Positions 18,567 to 27,736 of a stretch of DNA of 64,000 bases are shown piece after piece; the stretch's first letter is position 1; each line of letters begins with the position of its first letter. This DNA comes from Halobellus limi (GTDB taxonomy: Archaea > Halobacteriota > Halobacteria > Halobacteriales > Haloferacaceae): contig NZ_CP031311.1 in the NCBI RefSeq assembly GCF_004799685.1, positions 372,001 to 436,000 on the forward strand. Direction: 5' to 3'. The translations under genes and the position numbers were made by a program. The notes below the pieces were generated by a model. The model was not told where the DNA came from, did no database searches, and worked only from the letters and a program-made list of their open reading frames with translations.

Positions 18567-18672
18567 ACCTCGCTCGGCGTCCCGTCGCGACGACACCGTC
18601 GCACCGGCACGGGGTCTGTCTCGCCGATCGCTTCGGCCACGCTTATGAGCCGTCCGCTCTGACCCTCCTACG

Positions 18673-19497
18673 ATGCGGGTCACGCTCCTCGGCACGGGCG
18701 ATACGACCGGAACGCCGACCGTGGGTTGCGACTGCGAGACGTGCGCCGAGGCGCGCCGACTCGGCGTCGAGCGCACCCGCTTTTCGGTTCACGTCGAGAA
18801 CGAGCGCACCGGCGAGTCGCTGCTCGTCGACTTCAGCCCGGACTTCCGACACCAGTTTCTCACCCGAGAGGTCCCGCTGCCGGACGCCGGCATCGTCACG
18901 CACATCCACTTCGACCACCTCGACGGCCTCGGGAACGCCTACCGACTCTTCGACGACCTCCCGGTGTACGCCGCCGACGAGACCGATCCGCTGACCGACG
19001 AGAGCGTCGCCGAGACCGTCTCCCGGAAGTACGACTACCTGGACCGCGTGAGCGTCCACTCCCGCTCTCCCCTCGAACCGTTCGCGGTCTGCGGCCTGGA
19101 GGTGACGCTCGTTCCCGTCGACCACCCGCCGCTGCGCTGCTACGGCCTCGCGATCGAGGACCCCGAAACCGGGGCGAAACTGTCGCTATCGGGCGACACG
19201 AGCTACGGCGTCCCCGCGGAATCGCGGGCGGTCCTCGACGACCCGGACCTGTTGCTCGCGGACGGCATCGTCCCGGCGTCGCTGAGCGAACACCACCCGC
19301 GCGGCGGGAAGCACCTCGACGACGACGGCGTCCCGCGGACGTTCGGTCAGAAACACATGACCCGAGAGGGGGCACTCGCCCTCGCGGCCGACCTCTCCGC
19401 GTCGAGGACGCGTATCGTCCACACGGCGCACTTTTACCCCGCCGAGGAGGCCTTCGAGGAACCGCTGGCCGTCGACGGCGAGGTCTACGAGTTGTGA
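18673..19497 (+). CDS. Metallo-beta-lactamase fold hydrolase, PhnP-like
   Basis: A 274-residue protein. HIHFDHLDG at residues 77-85 is the metallo-beta-lactamase metal motif, with further ligands in SLSGDTSYG and VHTAHF. An N-terminal GCDCETCAEA (Cys19, Cys21, Cys24) resembles the extra zinc site of PhnP phosphodiesterases, so cleavage of a cyclic phosphate or phosphodiester is a reasonable guess. The ATG at 18673 follows a CTTATG box (about 18642-18647). The stop codon lies in a 23-bp tandem duplication. Confidence 0.85.
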   Translation: MRVTLLGTGDTTGTPTVGCDCETCAEARRLGVERTRFSVHVENERTGESLLVDFSPDFRHQFLTREVPLPDAGIVTHIHFDHLDGLGNAYRLFDDLPVYAADETDPLTDESVAETVSRKYDYLDRVSVHSRSPLEPFAVCGLEVTLVPVDHPPLRCYGLAIEDPETGAKLSLSGDTSYGVPAESRAVLDDPDLLLADGIVPASLSEHHPRGGKHLDDDGVPRTFGQKHMTREGALALAADLSASRTRIVHTAHFYPAEEAFEEPLAVDGEVYEL

Positions 19498-19533
19498 TTG
19501 GCAGGGTCAGCGAGTTGTGATCGGCAGTGTCAG
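19488..19533. repeat. 23-bp tandem duplication spanning the stop codon of the PhnP-like gene
   Basis: Units 19488-19510 and 19511-19533 match at 21 of 23 positions. The first contains the last codons and the TGA (19495-19497) of the gene; the second repeats them out of frame downstream. The duplication leaves the protein end unchanged. Confidence 0.8.
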
Positions 19534-19614
19534 TCCCGCCGCCGTCGCGTCAGCAGCGGAATCGAGCGGGACCGAGAAAGCGTCGGCGGTGGCTGCCCTC
19601 GCGGCGCGCACTGC

Positions 19615-20145
19615 TTACCCGAGGAGGAACTTCGCGATGCGCTTCTTGCCGAGTTCGGTCTTCTCGAGGATCGCGTCGAGGCCGAGCACGCGGCCCGCCC
19701 CGAGGACCCCGAGCGTGACGAACAGCATCAAGCCCATCAGGTCGCCGTTGACCAGCCCGTGCGCCCAACTGGCGTTCCCGAGGTAGAAGAACACCATCAG
19801 GACGCCCCCGAAGAAGCTCGCCAGCCGGACGAGTGCGCCGGCGACGAGCCCGAGGCCGATGAGCGTCTCTCCGAGCGGGATCATGAAGTTCGTGAACTCG
19901 AGCAGCCACGGCGTCTGGCCGGCCCACACGAGGAAGCCCTGGATGGGACTGGCCGCGGGGGCGTTGACGAGGTACCCCTGGGCGCTGAACGGTTCACCGG
20001 AGACGAAGGCGAACTTGGTGATCCCCGCGTGGAGGAACCAATAGCCCGTCACGACCCGGAGCACGGCGACCCAGTAGCCCGCGAGCGTGCCCTGTAGGTC
20101 GAACTCCACCGGATTTGCCAGTTTGGCCTGCGTGGATGTTGCCAT
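19615..20145 (-). CDS. DoxX-family membrane protein
   Basis: A 176-residue protein with four membrane helices. LRVVTGYWFLHAGITKFAF near residue 29 and MIPLGETLIGLGLVAGALVRLAS near residue 88 are DoxX/DoxD landmarks. DoxX relatives include subunits of thiosulfate:quinone oxidoreductase, but most haloarchaeal members are of unknown function; no partner subunit lies nearby. A GTTTATACC box on this strand (about 20187-20195) lies upstream. The gene is convergent with the PhnP-like gene. Confidence 0.85.
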   Translation of the reverse strand: MATSTQAKLANPVEFDLQGTLAGYWVAVLRVVTGYWFLHAGITKFAFVSGEPFSAQGYLVNAPAASPIQGFLVWAGQTPWLLEFTNFMIPLGETLIGLGLVAGALVRLASFFGGVLMVFFYLGNASWAHGLVNGDLMGLMLFVTLGVLGAGRVLGLDAILEKTELGKKRIAKFLLG

Positions 20146-20243
20146 CGTCGGTCACCTCACATCTGGACGATCGGACGGAGAGACGGTATAAACACGGGCC
20201 GGTTTTCAGTATTCTGGAACGAACGCACTCGAATCTCAAATAA

Positions 20244-21251
20244 CTACCCGAACCGGTCGAGTCCCGACTGCCGTCGCACGACTCCGGGTGGATCCCGTCG
20301 CCAGGGCGTCCGCTCGTCCCGGAGGTCGTCGCCGTCGACGTCGGGTTTCGATCCGGGGTCGTAGGCGCGACAGCCCCCGCCGCAGACGCGCGCCGGATCG
20401 ACGACGCGGTCGAAGTGGGCACAGTAGGGCCGGCCGTCGGCGGTCGCCGCCGCGTGTTCACACGCCGGGAGGTCGTACGTCCGCCAGCCCTTGCCGTAGG
20501 CCCGCTCGGCGACCCGTGTCCGAGCCCGTTCTTTCGCGTCGCGGTCGACCAGTTCGATCTCCGTTCGAAGCGGCCGCTCGGCGACGAGTTCGACACCCGG
20601 CGCGTCGGTCGACAGCGGCGCCGCCTCGCGGATCACCTCGCGCGCCCCGCTCTCGGGGTCGAACCGCCAGACGCCCACCTCGTCGGGGATCCGGTTCAGA
20701 TGCGCGCGCGTCACGTGACTCGCGGTCGCCAGGACCACCTCCTCGAACAGTCCGAGCGAGACGTCCGTCCGGAGCTGTCTGCCCAGCGCTCCCGGCTCGC
20801 CGAGGTCGGGCTTGTTCTCGATGCCGACGAGGCCGCGGAACCACTCTCGGGGGTACCGCGTCGTCTGCCGGAGGTACTCCCGACCCCCGCGGCGCTCCGT
20901 CGCGAAGAACCCGGCCTCGACGGCACTCTCGACGACCGAGTCGTGGAGTTCCTCGGAGTCGCGGACGGTGCGGGCCCGCGGGACGCGCTCGCCGACGCCG
21001 ACGTCGCTCTCGACGGCGCGGACCGGAATCGCTCGATCGGTGATCCGCGCGCGCCGCTCGAAGTCGGGTCCGGGCACGACGCCGACGACGTCCACGATGC
21101 GCCGGCCCGACCGGTCGACCGCCGCGCCCAGTTGGCGACCGACGACCCACTCGGTCGACTCTTCGAGGTGCGCACAGAGCGCGAGCTCGAAGGCGAACTC
21201 CCGCGGCGTGTCGGCGTCGACCACGTCGCATCGGAGGTCGTGGAGGAACAA
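20244..21251 (-). CDS. Conserved haloarchaeal protein, DUF5787-like
   Basis: A 335-residue soluble protein. The N-terminal half looks like a restriction-endonuclease-like fold by composition (EFAFELALCAHLE, then RRIVDVVGVVPGPDF, then a VGIENKPDL motif that resembles a catalytic E-x-K), and the C-terminus has a cysteine cluster (ACEHAA, PYCAHF, RVCGGGCRAYDP). I recall a haloarchaeal family DUF5787 with this start, but the function is unknown and the nuclease idea is only a guess from the ExK-type motif. It is followed by an NifU-like gene on the same strand in the same direction, which lies downstream of nothing else obvious. Confidence 0.6.
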   Translation of the reverse strand: MFLHDLRCDVVDADTPREFAFELALCAHLEESTEWVVGRQLGAAVDRSGRRIVDVVGVVPGPDFERRARITDRAIPVRAVESDVGVGERVPRARTVRDSEELHDSVVESAVEAGFFATERRGGREYLRQTTRYPREWFRGLVGIENKPDLGEPGALGRQLRTDVSLGLFEEVVLATASHVTRAHLNRIPDEVGVWRFDPESGAREVIREAAPLSTDAPGVELVAERPLRTEIELVDRDAKERARTRVAERAYGKGWRTYDLPACEHAAATADGRPYCAHFDRVVDPARVCGGGCRAYDPGSKPDVDGDDLRDERTPWRRDPPGVVRRQSGLDRFG

Positions 21252-21372
21252 AAACGCGCCGTCGGTTCGGCGAAACGAACACGCGCCGTCGGCTCAGAAA
21301 TGCAAAGACGTGCATCGGCTCTCTCGCCTCACGACGGGGGCGCGGCTCCGGCGGCGACCGCTCGGCGGCCCC

Positions 21373-21705
21373 TCAGAAGTGACCGGGATCCTCGGTGCCG
21401 TACTGGAGCTCGCCGCCGCGACCGCCCTCGACGGTGCTGCTCCCGTGGTCGCCGGCGCTCGGGACCTTCACGCGGACGTCTTCGATCTCCTCGAACTCCA
21501 TCAGCAGGTCCGCCTTGATGTTGTCCGCCGTGATGTTCGAGATGCCGCAGCCGGCGCAGGCACCGCCCAGTTCGACGACGACCTCGCCGCTGTCGGGGTC
21601 GGCCTTCCGGACGACGCTCTCGCCGCCGTGCATCTGGATGATCGGCATCTGTCCGACCATCCACGTCTCGACGCGCCGCCGGAGAGAGTCCTCGGAGTCG
21701 CTCAT
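21373..21705 (-). CDS. NifU-like C-terminal domain Fe-S scaffold
   Basis: A 110-residue protein. Residues 8-85 match the NifU C-terminal domain ([30 protein letters not shown]), with the cluster-binding C50-A-G-C53. It should assemble or carry an iron-sulfur cluster for transfer to apoproteins. The C-terminal tail after residue 88 is polar and Gly-rich. The ATG at 21705 is preferred because the longer frame adds only basic, non-conserved sequence. Confidence 0.9.
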   Translation of the reverse strand: MSDSEDSLRRRVETWMVGQMPIIQMHGGESVVRKADPDSGEVVVELGGACAGCGISNITADNIKADLLMEFEEIEDVRVKVPSAGDHGSSTVEGGRGGELQYGTEDPGHF

Positions 21706-21846
21706 CACCTCCTCTTCGACCCCGAAGCTTTGGAACCTTGCGGTTGTGCTCGCCCCGCTCGACCGTCGAGAAAAGTGTGTCACGGTCTTCGAGGAGGGTC
21801 TCGCCGGCGCTAGCGCCGCCCGGTCGACGGGCGGTCCCGATGTCGG

Positions 21847-23490
21847 TCACTCCCCCGCCAGCCGCCAGGCCGCCAGCGCCAGGCTGGCGACACCCGCCGT
21901 GAGGCCGAACCCCGGCGCGCCGATGCCGACGCCCTCCGACGCGCCGGATTCGGTCGTCGCCGACGCCGTTTTCGTCTCGGTCGCTCTCGTCTCGGTCGCA
22001 TCCGTCTGCGCCGTCCGTGAGGCGCCGCCGGATCCCGTCTCGATCCCGGCGACCGGCGTCGGCTCCCGATCGGGCAGCACTCCGGGCGGGTCGGCCTGCT
22101 CGCCGGCGTGATCGGGGAACGTGTACAGCCGGGCGGGGACGTCGCCGACGCCCATACTGCTCGCGACGAAGAAGCCCTCCCGCTCGCCGGCCCGGGCCAA
22201 CCGGGCGGTCCAGAACTTCGCCTCGTTCGGGTCCCGCCACCACGAGACCCGCTCGGGCGCTTCGGGGTCGGAGACGTCGTGGCGCGTGACGCCGCCCTGA
22301 TACCACGAGGCGTACAGGATCCCGTCCGCGATCTCGAAGTTGTGCGCGGTGGTCCACACGCCGCCGTAGGTCGGATCCGACGACGGCGGCGCCGGGATCG
22401 TCGCTCGGTGCTCCGGCGATCCGGGGTCGGAGACGTCCCAGAGGTCGATCCCGGAGGGACCGCCCTCGTAGGCGTCGGGCGGGAGGGTTCCGCCGGCGGT
22501 CGTCGTCCCCGCGGACGGGTCCCCGTCCGGTTCCGTCTCCGACCCGTTGCCCTTCTCGCCCGCCGTCTGTCCGCCTGCGTCTTCCTCCGCTCGGATCGCC
22601 CACGACTCGCGGCCGACGGCCAGGAGTGTCCCGGACTCGTCGGTCGCGACGTAGTGGTGGTTCCCCGGCGGCAGCGTCGCCTCGCGGCGGGCCGCGGAAC
22701 CGGATAGCTCCGCGAACGCCGCGGGGTCGCCGCCGCCGAGTGTTCCCACGGCGGTCGGGGATTCCGGGTCCGACACGTCGAGGATCCAGGTGCCGGCGTC
22801 CCACATCGCGACGAACGCCGTCGAGTCGCGAACGAAGACGTCGTGGACGCTCCGCAGCGTGCTCGGCACCTCGTCCCAGGACGGAGCGGCGTCTTCGAGC
22901 GCCCAGCGGCCGAGTTCCGCGCCCGACTCCGTATCGAGGAGGACGAGCGGGTTCCGCCCGCCGTCGTTTCCGGTGAGGTAGGCGACGCCGTCGCGGACGA
23001 AGCAGTTGTGGATCGGAAACGACGTCTCGTGGAAGGCCCGCCGCTGGGGGTTCTCCGGGTCGCTCACGTCGACGACGAGGACCCCCGCGAGCGCGCCGGG
23101 CAGCGGGTTCGCGGGCCCGACGACGACGAGCGTGTCCGGGTCGGTCGCGTCGAGTTTCACGTCGAAGATGCCGCGCAGGGGGCCGCCGTCGCGCTCTGCG
23201 AGCGGCTCGCGCACGTCGGCGAGAAGCCGGGGCCGATCCGGGACGGAGACGTCGACGGCGGCGTAGCCGGCCGTGGTCGCGAGGTAGGCGACTTCGCCGT
23301 CCGGACCGACGACCGCCTCCTTCGCGCCCTCGACGTCGATCGAACCGTACGGTTCGTACGGCCCGGGGTGCGCGGTCGCGGTCGACGCGCCCGGAAACCC
23401 ACGGCGCCCGATCAGGGCGCTCGTTCCGCCCAGCGCGCCGCCCGCTCCGACCAGCGCGCCGCCGACACGCAGGAAGTCGCGTCGACGCAT
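21847..23490 (-). CDS. Tat-exported LVIVD-repeat protein with PGF-CTERM anchor
   Basis: A 547-residue extracellular protein. The N-terminus is a twin-arginine signal ([18 protein letters not shown]). The body carries repeats of the form (V/I)DVSDP--P ([44 protein letters not shown]), expected to form a beta-propeller. A Thr-rich linker leads to PGFG and a C-terminal helix ending in Arg, the PGF-CTERM signal cut by archaeosortase A and replaced by a lipid. Its ATG overlaps the stop of the ROK kinase gene by one base, so the two are probably translated together. Confidence 0.85.
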   Translation of the reverse strand: MRRRDFLRVGGALVGAGGALGGTSALIGRRGFPGASTATAHPGPYEPYGSIDVEGAKEAVVGPDGEVAYLATTAGYAAVDVSVPDRPRLLADVREPLAERDGGPLRGIFDVKLDATDPDTLVVVGPANPLPGALAGVLVVDVSDPENPQRRAFHETSFPIHNCFVRDGVAYLTGNDGGRNPLVLLDTESGAELGRWALEDAAPSWDEVPSTLRSVHDVFVRDSTAFVAMWDAGTWILDVSDPESPTAVGTLGGGDPAAFAELSGSAARREATLPPGNHHYVATDESGTLLAVGRESWAIRAEEDAGGQTAGEKGNGSETEPDGDPSAGTTTAGGTLPPDAYEGGPSGIDLWDVSDPGSPEHRATIPAPPSSDPTYGGVWTTAHNFEIADGILYASWYQGGVTRHDVSDPEAPERVSWWRDPNEAKFWTARLARAGEREGFFVASSMGVGDVPARLYTFPDHAGEQADPPGVLPDREPTPVAGIETGSGGASRTAQTDATETRATETKTASATTESGASEGVGIGAPGFGLTAGVASLALAAWRLAGE

Positions 23491-24458
23491 CAGAGCCGCG
23501 TTCTGTCGCCGGTCCCGTCGGTCATCGCGCTGGCCAGCGCGCCCTTCACGACCACGTCGTCGCCGAGCGTCGTCAGCTGGATCTCGGGGACGTTCGACAT
23601 CACCATCTCGTCCATCCGCTCGCGGATCGGATCGAGGGTCCGCTCGGGGTTGTTGAGCGCGACCGCGCCGCCGACGTACACGATGAGCGGCGCGTACGCG
23701 TGGACGATGTTCGCGACGCCCATCGCGTTCCAGTGGGCGAGCTGCTCGACGACGTGCGTGGCGAACTCGTCGGTTCCGTCGTGTTCGAAGACGTCGACGG
23801 CGGAGAACTCCGGGTCCTCGATCGGGAGCGCCGTCTCGATGTCGTCCTCCTCGAAGAGGAACTCCGCGTAGCGCGGGATGTTGTTGCCCGAGCAGTACGC
23901 CTCCCAGTGACCGTCGTGCCCGCAGCCGCAGGTGAGAAGCCCCTGCGGGTCGACGGTCATGTGTCCGACTTCGCCCGCGTTCCCGTCCCATCCCGACAGG
24001 ACGTTGCCGTCGACGCAGACGCCCGCGCCGATCCCCGAGGAGATGGTGAGATAGACCATGTCGTCGGGGTTCCGATCGGAGTAGAACCGCTCGCCGATGA
24101 CGCCCGCGTTCGTGTCGTTGTGGAGGTACACGCGCTCGGTGTCGAAGAGCACCGACAGCGGACCGGTGAGCGGGATGCGGTCGATGGTGTCCGGGAGGTT
24201 CGCCGGGTTCTCGACCGTTCCTTCCGCGAGGTCCAGCGGACCGATCGCGCCGATTCCGGCCGCGTTCACCTGCTCGGGATCCACGCCGCCCTCGGCACAC
24301 GCTTCCCTGGCGACCCGGAGGACGGCCTCCGTGACCGTGATGCCGGTCGGCCCGCGCGGAGTCCCGCGGTCGCTGCGTCCGATGACCGTGCCGTCGTCGT
24401 CGGCGACGACCGCACGGACGTTCGTCGCCCCGAGGTCGACGCCCACGTAGTAGGCCAT
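23490..24458 (-). CDS. ROK-family sugar kinase (glucokinase-like)
   Basis: A 322-residue kinase with the ATP-binding [10 protein letters not shown] at residues 8-17, a sugar-binding HNDTNAG near 113-119, and the ROK zinc region GHM...[13 protein letters not shown] at 165-189. In that region the cysteine expected in GCxE is His184. The likely reaction is phosphorylation of glucose or a related sugar at C6. The start is the ATG giving [10 protein letters not shown]. One-base overlap with the following propeller gene is unusual for a cytoplasmic kinase. Confidence 0.87.
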   Translation of the reverse strand: MAYYVGVDLGATNVRAVVADDDGTVIGRSDRGTPRGPTGITVTEAVLRVAREACAEGGVDPEQVNAAGIGAIGPLDLAEGTVENPANLPDTIDRIPLTGPLSVLFDTERVYLHNDTNAGVIGERFYSDRNPDDMVYLTISSGIGAGVCVDGNVLSGWDGNAGEVGHMTVDPQGLLTCGCGHDGHWEAYCSGNNIPRYAEFLFEEDDIETALPIEDPEFSAVDVFEHDGTDEFATHVVEQLAHWNAMGVANIVHAYAPLIVYVGGAVALNNPERTLDPIRERMDEMVMSNVPEIQLTTLGDDVVVKGALASAMTDGTGDRTRL

Positions 24459-24653
24459 TGTGTCGATACGGGTTATCCCCGCACTTAACTCAGCGGGTTC
24501 GGATCGATCCCGCGGTCGCACGGCCTCGCTGCGAACGCTGTACGTCCGGTATCGACGGCGGTCGAGGCCGGTTCGGGACCGGCGTCGACGACGGTCGGAT
24601 CAGCCCCGCGTGCGTCGGTGACGGTTCTTCGTCGCCCGGCTGCGACCGCGGCT

Positions 24654-25112
24654 TCACCTGGTTCCGGACCGGACGAACGTGACCGGACAGGGCGCCTCGA
24701 GCATCACCGTCTGGGCGGTGCTTCCGAACACTGCCTTGCCCGTCGGCGAGCGGTGACGACCGCCCACGAGGACGCGGTCGGCGGTGACGTCCTCGGCCAG
24801 TTCCACGATCGAGTCGGCGTGGTCGCCCACGGCACCGCGGATCTCGTAGTCGACGCCGGCCTCGTCGAGTCGGTCGACGATGTCGCGGACGGTCGTATGG
24901 CGGCCGGCGACGTCGTCGGCCGACACCTCGTCGACCTCGCGATCGAACTCCAACTTCTCGAGCACGTCCTCGTACTCGTCACGCGTGAATACGTGTCCGA
25001 CGACGACCGTCGCTCCTGTCGGGCCGGCGACGTCCAGCGTTTCCTCGGTCAGCCGATCGATTCGGTCCCGGTCGCTCGGTCCCACTGCCAGTAGCATCGT
25101 CTCTATGGCCAT
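24654..25112 (-). CDS. UspA-type universal stress protein
   Basis: A 152-residue protein with the Usp alpha/beta fold. MLLAVGPSDRDR is the first strand and loop, and GGRHRSPTGKAVFGSTAQTV near residues 117-136 is the ATP-binding signature (G-x-x-x-x-S-...-G-S). It should bind ATP and act as a stress-response protein; haloarchaea have many copies. It stands alone between the ROK and DUF5611 genes. The 195-bp gap on its downstream side shows nothing clear. Confidence 0.9.
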   Translation of the reverse strand: MAIETMLLAVGPSDRDRIDRLTEETLDVAGPTGATVVVGHVFTRDEYEDVLEKLEFDREVDEVSADDVAGRHTTVRDIVDRLDEAGVDYEIRGAVGDHADSIVELAEDVTADRVLVGGRHRSPTGKAVFGSTAQTVMLEAPCPVTFVRSGTR

Positions 25113-25183
25113 TTGTCACGAACGACTACTCGCTTCTGGGATTTAAAATCACGTCCCGGCCGCAGCGCCGCTCGGCTCGCCGA

Positions 25184-25564
25184 TCAGTAGTCCGGGGCGT
25201 CGTCCTCGACGTCCCGCTTCATCGAGTCGCGCCGCGACTTCGCGTCCCGACCCGTCGCCTCGAGGAGGAAGTCGTTCTTCGCGTCGACCGCGTCGCCGGC
25301 GGCTTCGAGGTCGTCGGGCGAGAGTTCGGTCGGGTCGCGTTCTTCGAACTCGACGCCGAGGCGGTCCTTCTTGCCGCTGTAGCTCACCGCGCCGGCGACG
25401 ACCCGCTCGAACACCGGGTTCTCCGGCTCTTCGACGACGTAGAGGTCGCTCCCCTTGTACTCCGTCGTCCCCGAGATCGGGCCGAAGTACTCCTCGACCG
25501 TCGACTCCATGTCCGGGATGCGATCCTCCAGCGTTTCCCCGCGACGCATCTTGTACTCCTTCAT
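25184..25564 (-). CDS. DUF5611 family haloarchaeal protein
   Basis: A 126-residue, highly charged cytoplasmic protein beginning MKEYKMRRGETLEDRIPDM. The N-terminal 80 residues look like one small alpha/beta domain (VEEYFGPISGT, then YVVEEPENPVFERVVAGAVSYSGKKDRLGVEFEE), followed by an acidic helical tail. I recall this as DUF5611; no function is known. The ATG at 25564 was chosen because MKEYKMRRGE is the conserved family start. It precedes the USP gene on the same strand by 72 bp. Confidence 0.72.
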   Translation of the reverse strand: MKEYKMRRGETLEDRIPDMESTVEEYFGPISGTTEYKGSDLYVVEEPENPVFERVVAGAVSYSGKKDRLGVEFEERDPTELSPDDLEAAGDAVDAKNDFLLEATGRDAKSRRDSMKRDVEDDAPDY

Positions 25565-25639
25565 GGGCCGTGGTTCGATAGGTGGTGGTTTACCTGTTTC
25601 GTCACCGATCGAGCGGCGTCGGCCTCGCACATACGGGCG

Positions 25640-26896
25640 TCAGCGCTCGCGTTCGGCGATGTACCCCTGTTTGCACTCCGGACAGATGTCGCCGGCGCGC
25701 ATCGAGGACGCGCCCGCGCTCCGGGCGTGACCGCAGTTCGGGCAGTAGAACTCGATGTGGTCGTCCGGCACGTCGGACTCGAGCGTCGTCGACTCCCGCG
25801 CGCGGATGAACCCCTCGTCGGACGCTTCGTCGGGCGCGTCCGGATCCGCGCGCGATCGGCCGTCGGCCGGACGCTCCCGTTCGACGGCGACGCCCTGGAC
25901 CGAACGGTCGCCGCGCTCGTCGAGGTCCGCGCGGCCGTTGACCTCCGGGGTGAGACCGTTTCCGCCGAGTTCGACGTCGGCGTCCTCGTCGACCGTCGCG
26001 TCGTATCCCTCGTCCTCGCCCTCGTGGTCGGGCCACTGACTCGCCGAGGGGGCGTCGTCCCGCTCGGGCCACTCGCCGTGGCCGCGTTCCCGCGGCGCGT
26101 CGTCCCCGTCCTCGTCGCCGTCGATGATCTCGGCGTCGTTCGTCACCTCTTCGTCGGCCGCCGGATCGTCGGCTGTCGCGGCGTCGCCCGCCGCGGGGTC
26201 GCCGGCCGTTGCGGCGTCGCCCGGCACGTCGTCTTCGGCGGTGGCGGGCCGGGTCGGATCCGCGTCGGTCTCCTCGGGCCACTGCGCCTCGTCTCGCTCG
26301 GTCACCTCGTCGTCGAGGATGACGGCGTCGTCGGCGTCCGGATCGGCCTCGACGTCCTCCCAGTCGTCGCTGCCGGTCTCCCACCCGTCGGACTCGGCCT
26401 CCTCGATCGGCTCGGACGACGCTCCGGCGGGGTCCTCGCCCGGACTCACTCCCGGTGAACCGGGCTCGCTTTCGTCGGCACGCTCACCGTCGGCGTCCGC
26501 CGGATCGGTATCCGCTCCCGCCGACGCCGACGCCCCCGCGCGGGCGCCCTCGGCCGTTTGGCTCCCGCTCTCGTCGCCCGTGCCGCGCTCGGCGGGCGTC
26601 GCGGTCGGTCCGTCCGTCTGGTCCGTCGTCCCCGCCTGCGACGGGGACGCTTGCGCGTCCTCGACCGTCGACGGATCGCCCTCGTCGGTCGTCGCGGAAT
26701 CGTCGAGGCCGACCTCCGCGGGCGAGCGGATCGCCGTCACCTCCTTGTTCTGGCTGACGACCTGTTCGGCGCCACACCGCTCACACACCTGCACCTCGCG
26801 GATGGTGACGACGACCTCGTCCCCCTGTTCCTCCCGGTTTCGCTCGACCTCGGCGTCCCCGTAGGCGTGCCCGAGAAGACGGCACTTGAGTCCCAT
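25640..26896 (-). CDS. DUF7093-like protein: zinc ribbons with a long acidic linker
   Basis: A 418-residue protein. The N-terminal 60 residues begin MGLKCRLLGHAYGD and carry a C-E-R-C pair. A low-complexity region of about 300 residues follows, dominated by Asp, Glu, Ala, Gly and Thr, with repeats such as DPAAGDAATADDPAAD and EWPE/QWP segments. The C-terminus is a zinc ribbon (FYCPNCGHARS then ICPECKQGYI). The ends are conserved in a haloarchaeal family I know as DUF7093, and the linker varies. It may bind nucleic acid or protein; nothing in the sequence shows which. Confidence 0.7.
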   Translation of the reverse strand: MGLKCRLLGHAYGDAEVERNREEQGDEVVVTIREVQVCERCGAEQVVSQNKEVTAIRSPAEVGLDDSATTDEGDPSTVEDAQASPSQAGTTDQTDGPTATPAERGTGDESGSQTAEGARAGASASAGADTDPADADGERADESEPGSPGVSPGEDPAGASSEPIEEAESDGWETGSDDWEDVEADPDADDAVILDDEVTERDEAQWPEETDADPTRPATAEDDVPGDAATAGDPAAGDAATADDPAADEEVTNDAEIIDGDEDGDDAPRERGHGEWPERDDAPSASQWPDHEGEDEGYDATVDEDADVELGGNGLTPEVNGRADLDERGDRSVQGVAVERERPADGRSRADPDAPDEASDEGFIRARESTTLESDVPDDHIEFYCPNCGHARSAGASSMRAGDICPECKQGYIAERER

Positions 26897-26973
26897 TACC
26901 CGCTGTTCCGGCATTCAGCGTCAAAAGTGTACCTCCTGCGTCAGACGGACGGCAGACGCGGCCGGTCACGACC

Positions 26974-27090
26974 TGAGGTGTCGGGTGCTGGTCGTTGACT
27001 TGAGGTGTCGGGTGCTGGTCGTTGGTCTGGCGTGGCAGTCCCCAGTTGTCGGCCAGATAGGGCGTCGTCGGTCGCCGGCCAGATAGGGCG
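26974..27090. repeat. Two short tandem repeats before the DUF6432 gene
   Basis: The 264-bp gap 26897-27160 contains two unrelated duplications. TGAGGTGTCGGGTGCTGG with GTCGTTG following occurs at 26974-26997 and again at 27001-27024 (27-bp spacing). GGCCAGATAGGGCG occurs at 27051-27064 and 27077-27090 (26-bp spacing). They lie between two divergent genes, upstream of the TATA-like GTATAC (27132-27137) of the downstream gene. Confidence 0.75.
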
Positions 27091-27160
27091 GCCGCTGCTC
27101 GTCGGTGCCCCGGCCCCGGCCGGCGGTAAGCGTATACCCCGTGGGAGTCAACGTCCCCCT

Positions 27161-27463
27161 ATGAGAGCGCGGCGGGAGTTCCGAGACCGACGCGACGTCG
27201 AAGTGGCGGTGCTCGACGCACTCGTCGATCGTGCGGGCGACGGGATGACCGTCTTCGAGGTGCGCGCCGCCGTCGACGCCGACATCGACGAGATCGAAGA
27301 CGCGCTGGCGGCGCTGAAGCGAGACGGCCTCATCTCGGTCGAGAACGGCGACGACGACCGGGTCGTCATCCTCGTCGCCGACAGAGTCGTCCCCGACCCG
27401 GAGGAGGCGAGAGACGAAGAGCAGGGGCTGGTCGACGCGCTTCGGGACCGGCTGGGGCTGTGA
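27161..27463 (+). CDS. Winged-helix-like haloarchaeal protein (DUF6432-like)
   Basis: A 100-residue protein with a likely winged-helix fold: EVAVLDALVDRAGDGMTVFEVRAAV then DIDEIEDALAALKRDGLISVEN then a beta wing DDRVVILVADRVV. It could be a small DNA-binding regulator. I recall the family as DUF6432, without known targets. The ATG at 27161 lies about 24-30 nt after GTATAC (27132-27137). The upstream extension of the frame runs into tandem repeats and was not used. Confidence 0.7.
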   Translation: MRARREFRDRRDVEVAVLDALVDRAGDGMTVFEVRAAVDADIDEIEDALAALKRDGLISVENGDDDRVVILVADRVVPDPEEARDEEQGLVDALRDRLGL

Positions 27464-27495
27464 GATGTGCACGGCTCCACGGGACCGATTCAGAC

Positions 27496-27648
27496 GTGGC
27501 GAACAGCCGGCACCCACCGGACGTCGTCCGCGCCGAACGAGATCCGCTCATACTGATTACTCCCGCGTCGACGTGCCGGGCAACCGCGACCCGACGCGGG
27601 GCGTCTCCTACGTCACGGGACGTCTGGGCCCGTCTTCGTATATAAACG
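27496..27648 (-). ncRNA. Dispersed structured element, copy 2 (candidate small RNA gene)
   Basis: This copy lies between two genes on the plus strand. On the minus strand the order is: TATA at 27648-27638 (GTTTATATAC as read on that strand); CGTGA at 27617-27613; P2 arms at 27600-27592 and 27570-27562 (9 bp, perfect); a short P1 of 5 bp with a three-base loop inside CGGACGTCGTCCG (27518-27530); and the 3' block at 27515-27496. The P2 loop CCGGCAC (27579-27573) is complementary to GTGCCGG in the 3' block (27513-27507). P1 is weakest in this copy. Confidence 0.55.
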
Positions 27649-27736
27649 CTCGTCGAGCGACCGGGAGCGAACCGACCTCACGGCGGCGACCGGCGGGACG
27701 CTGCGGTTTTCCCCGTAGAGCGCACACGATCCGACA

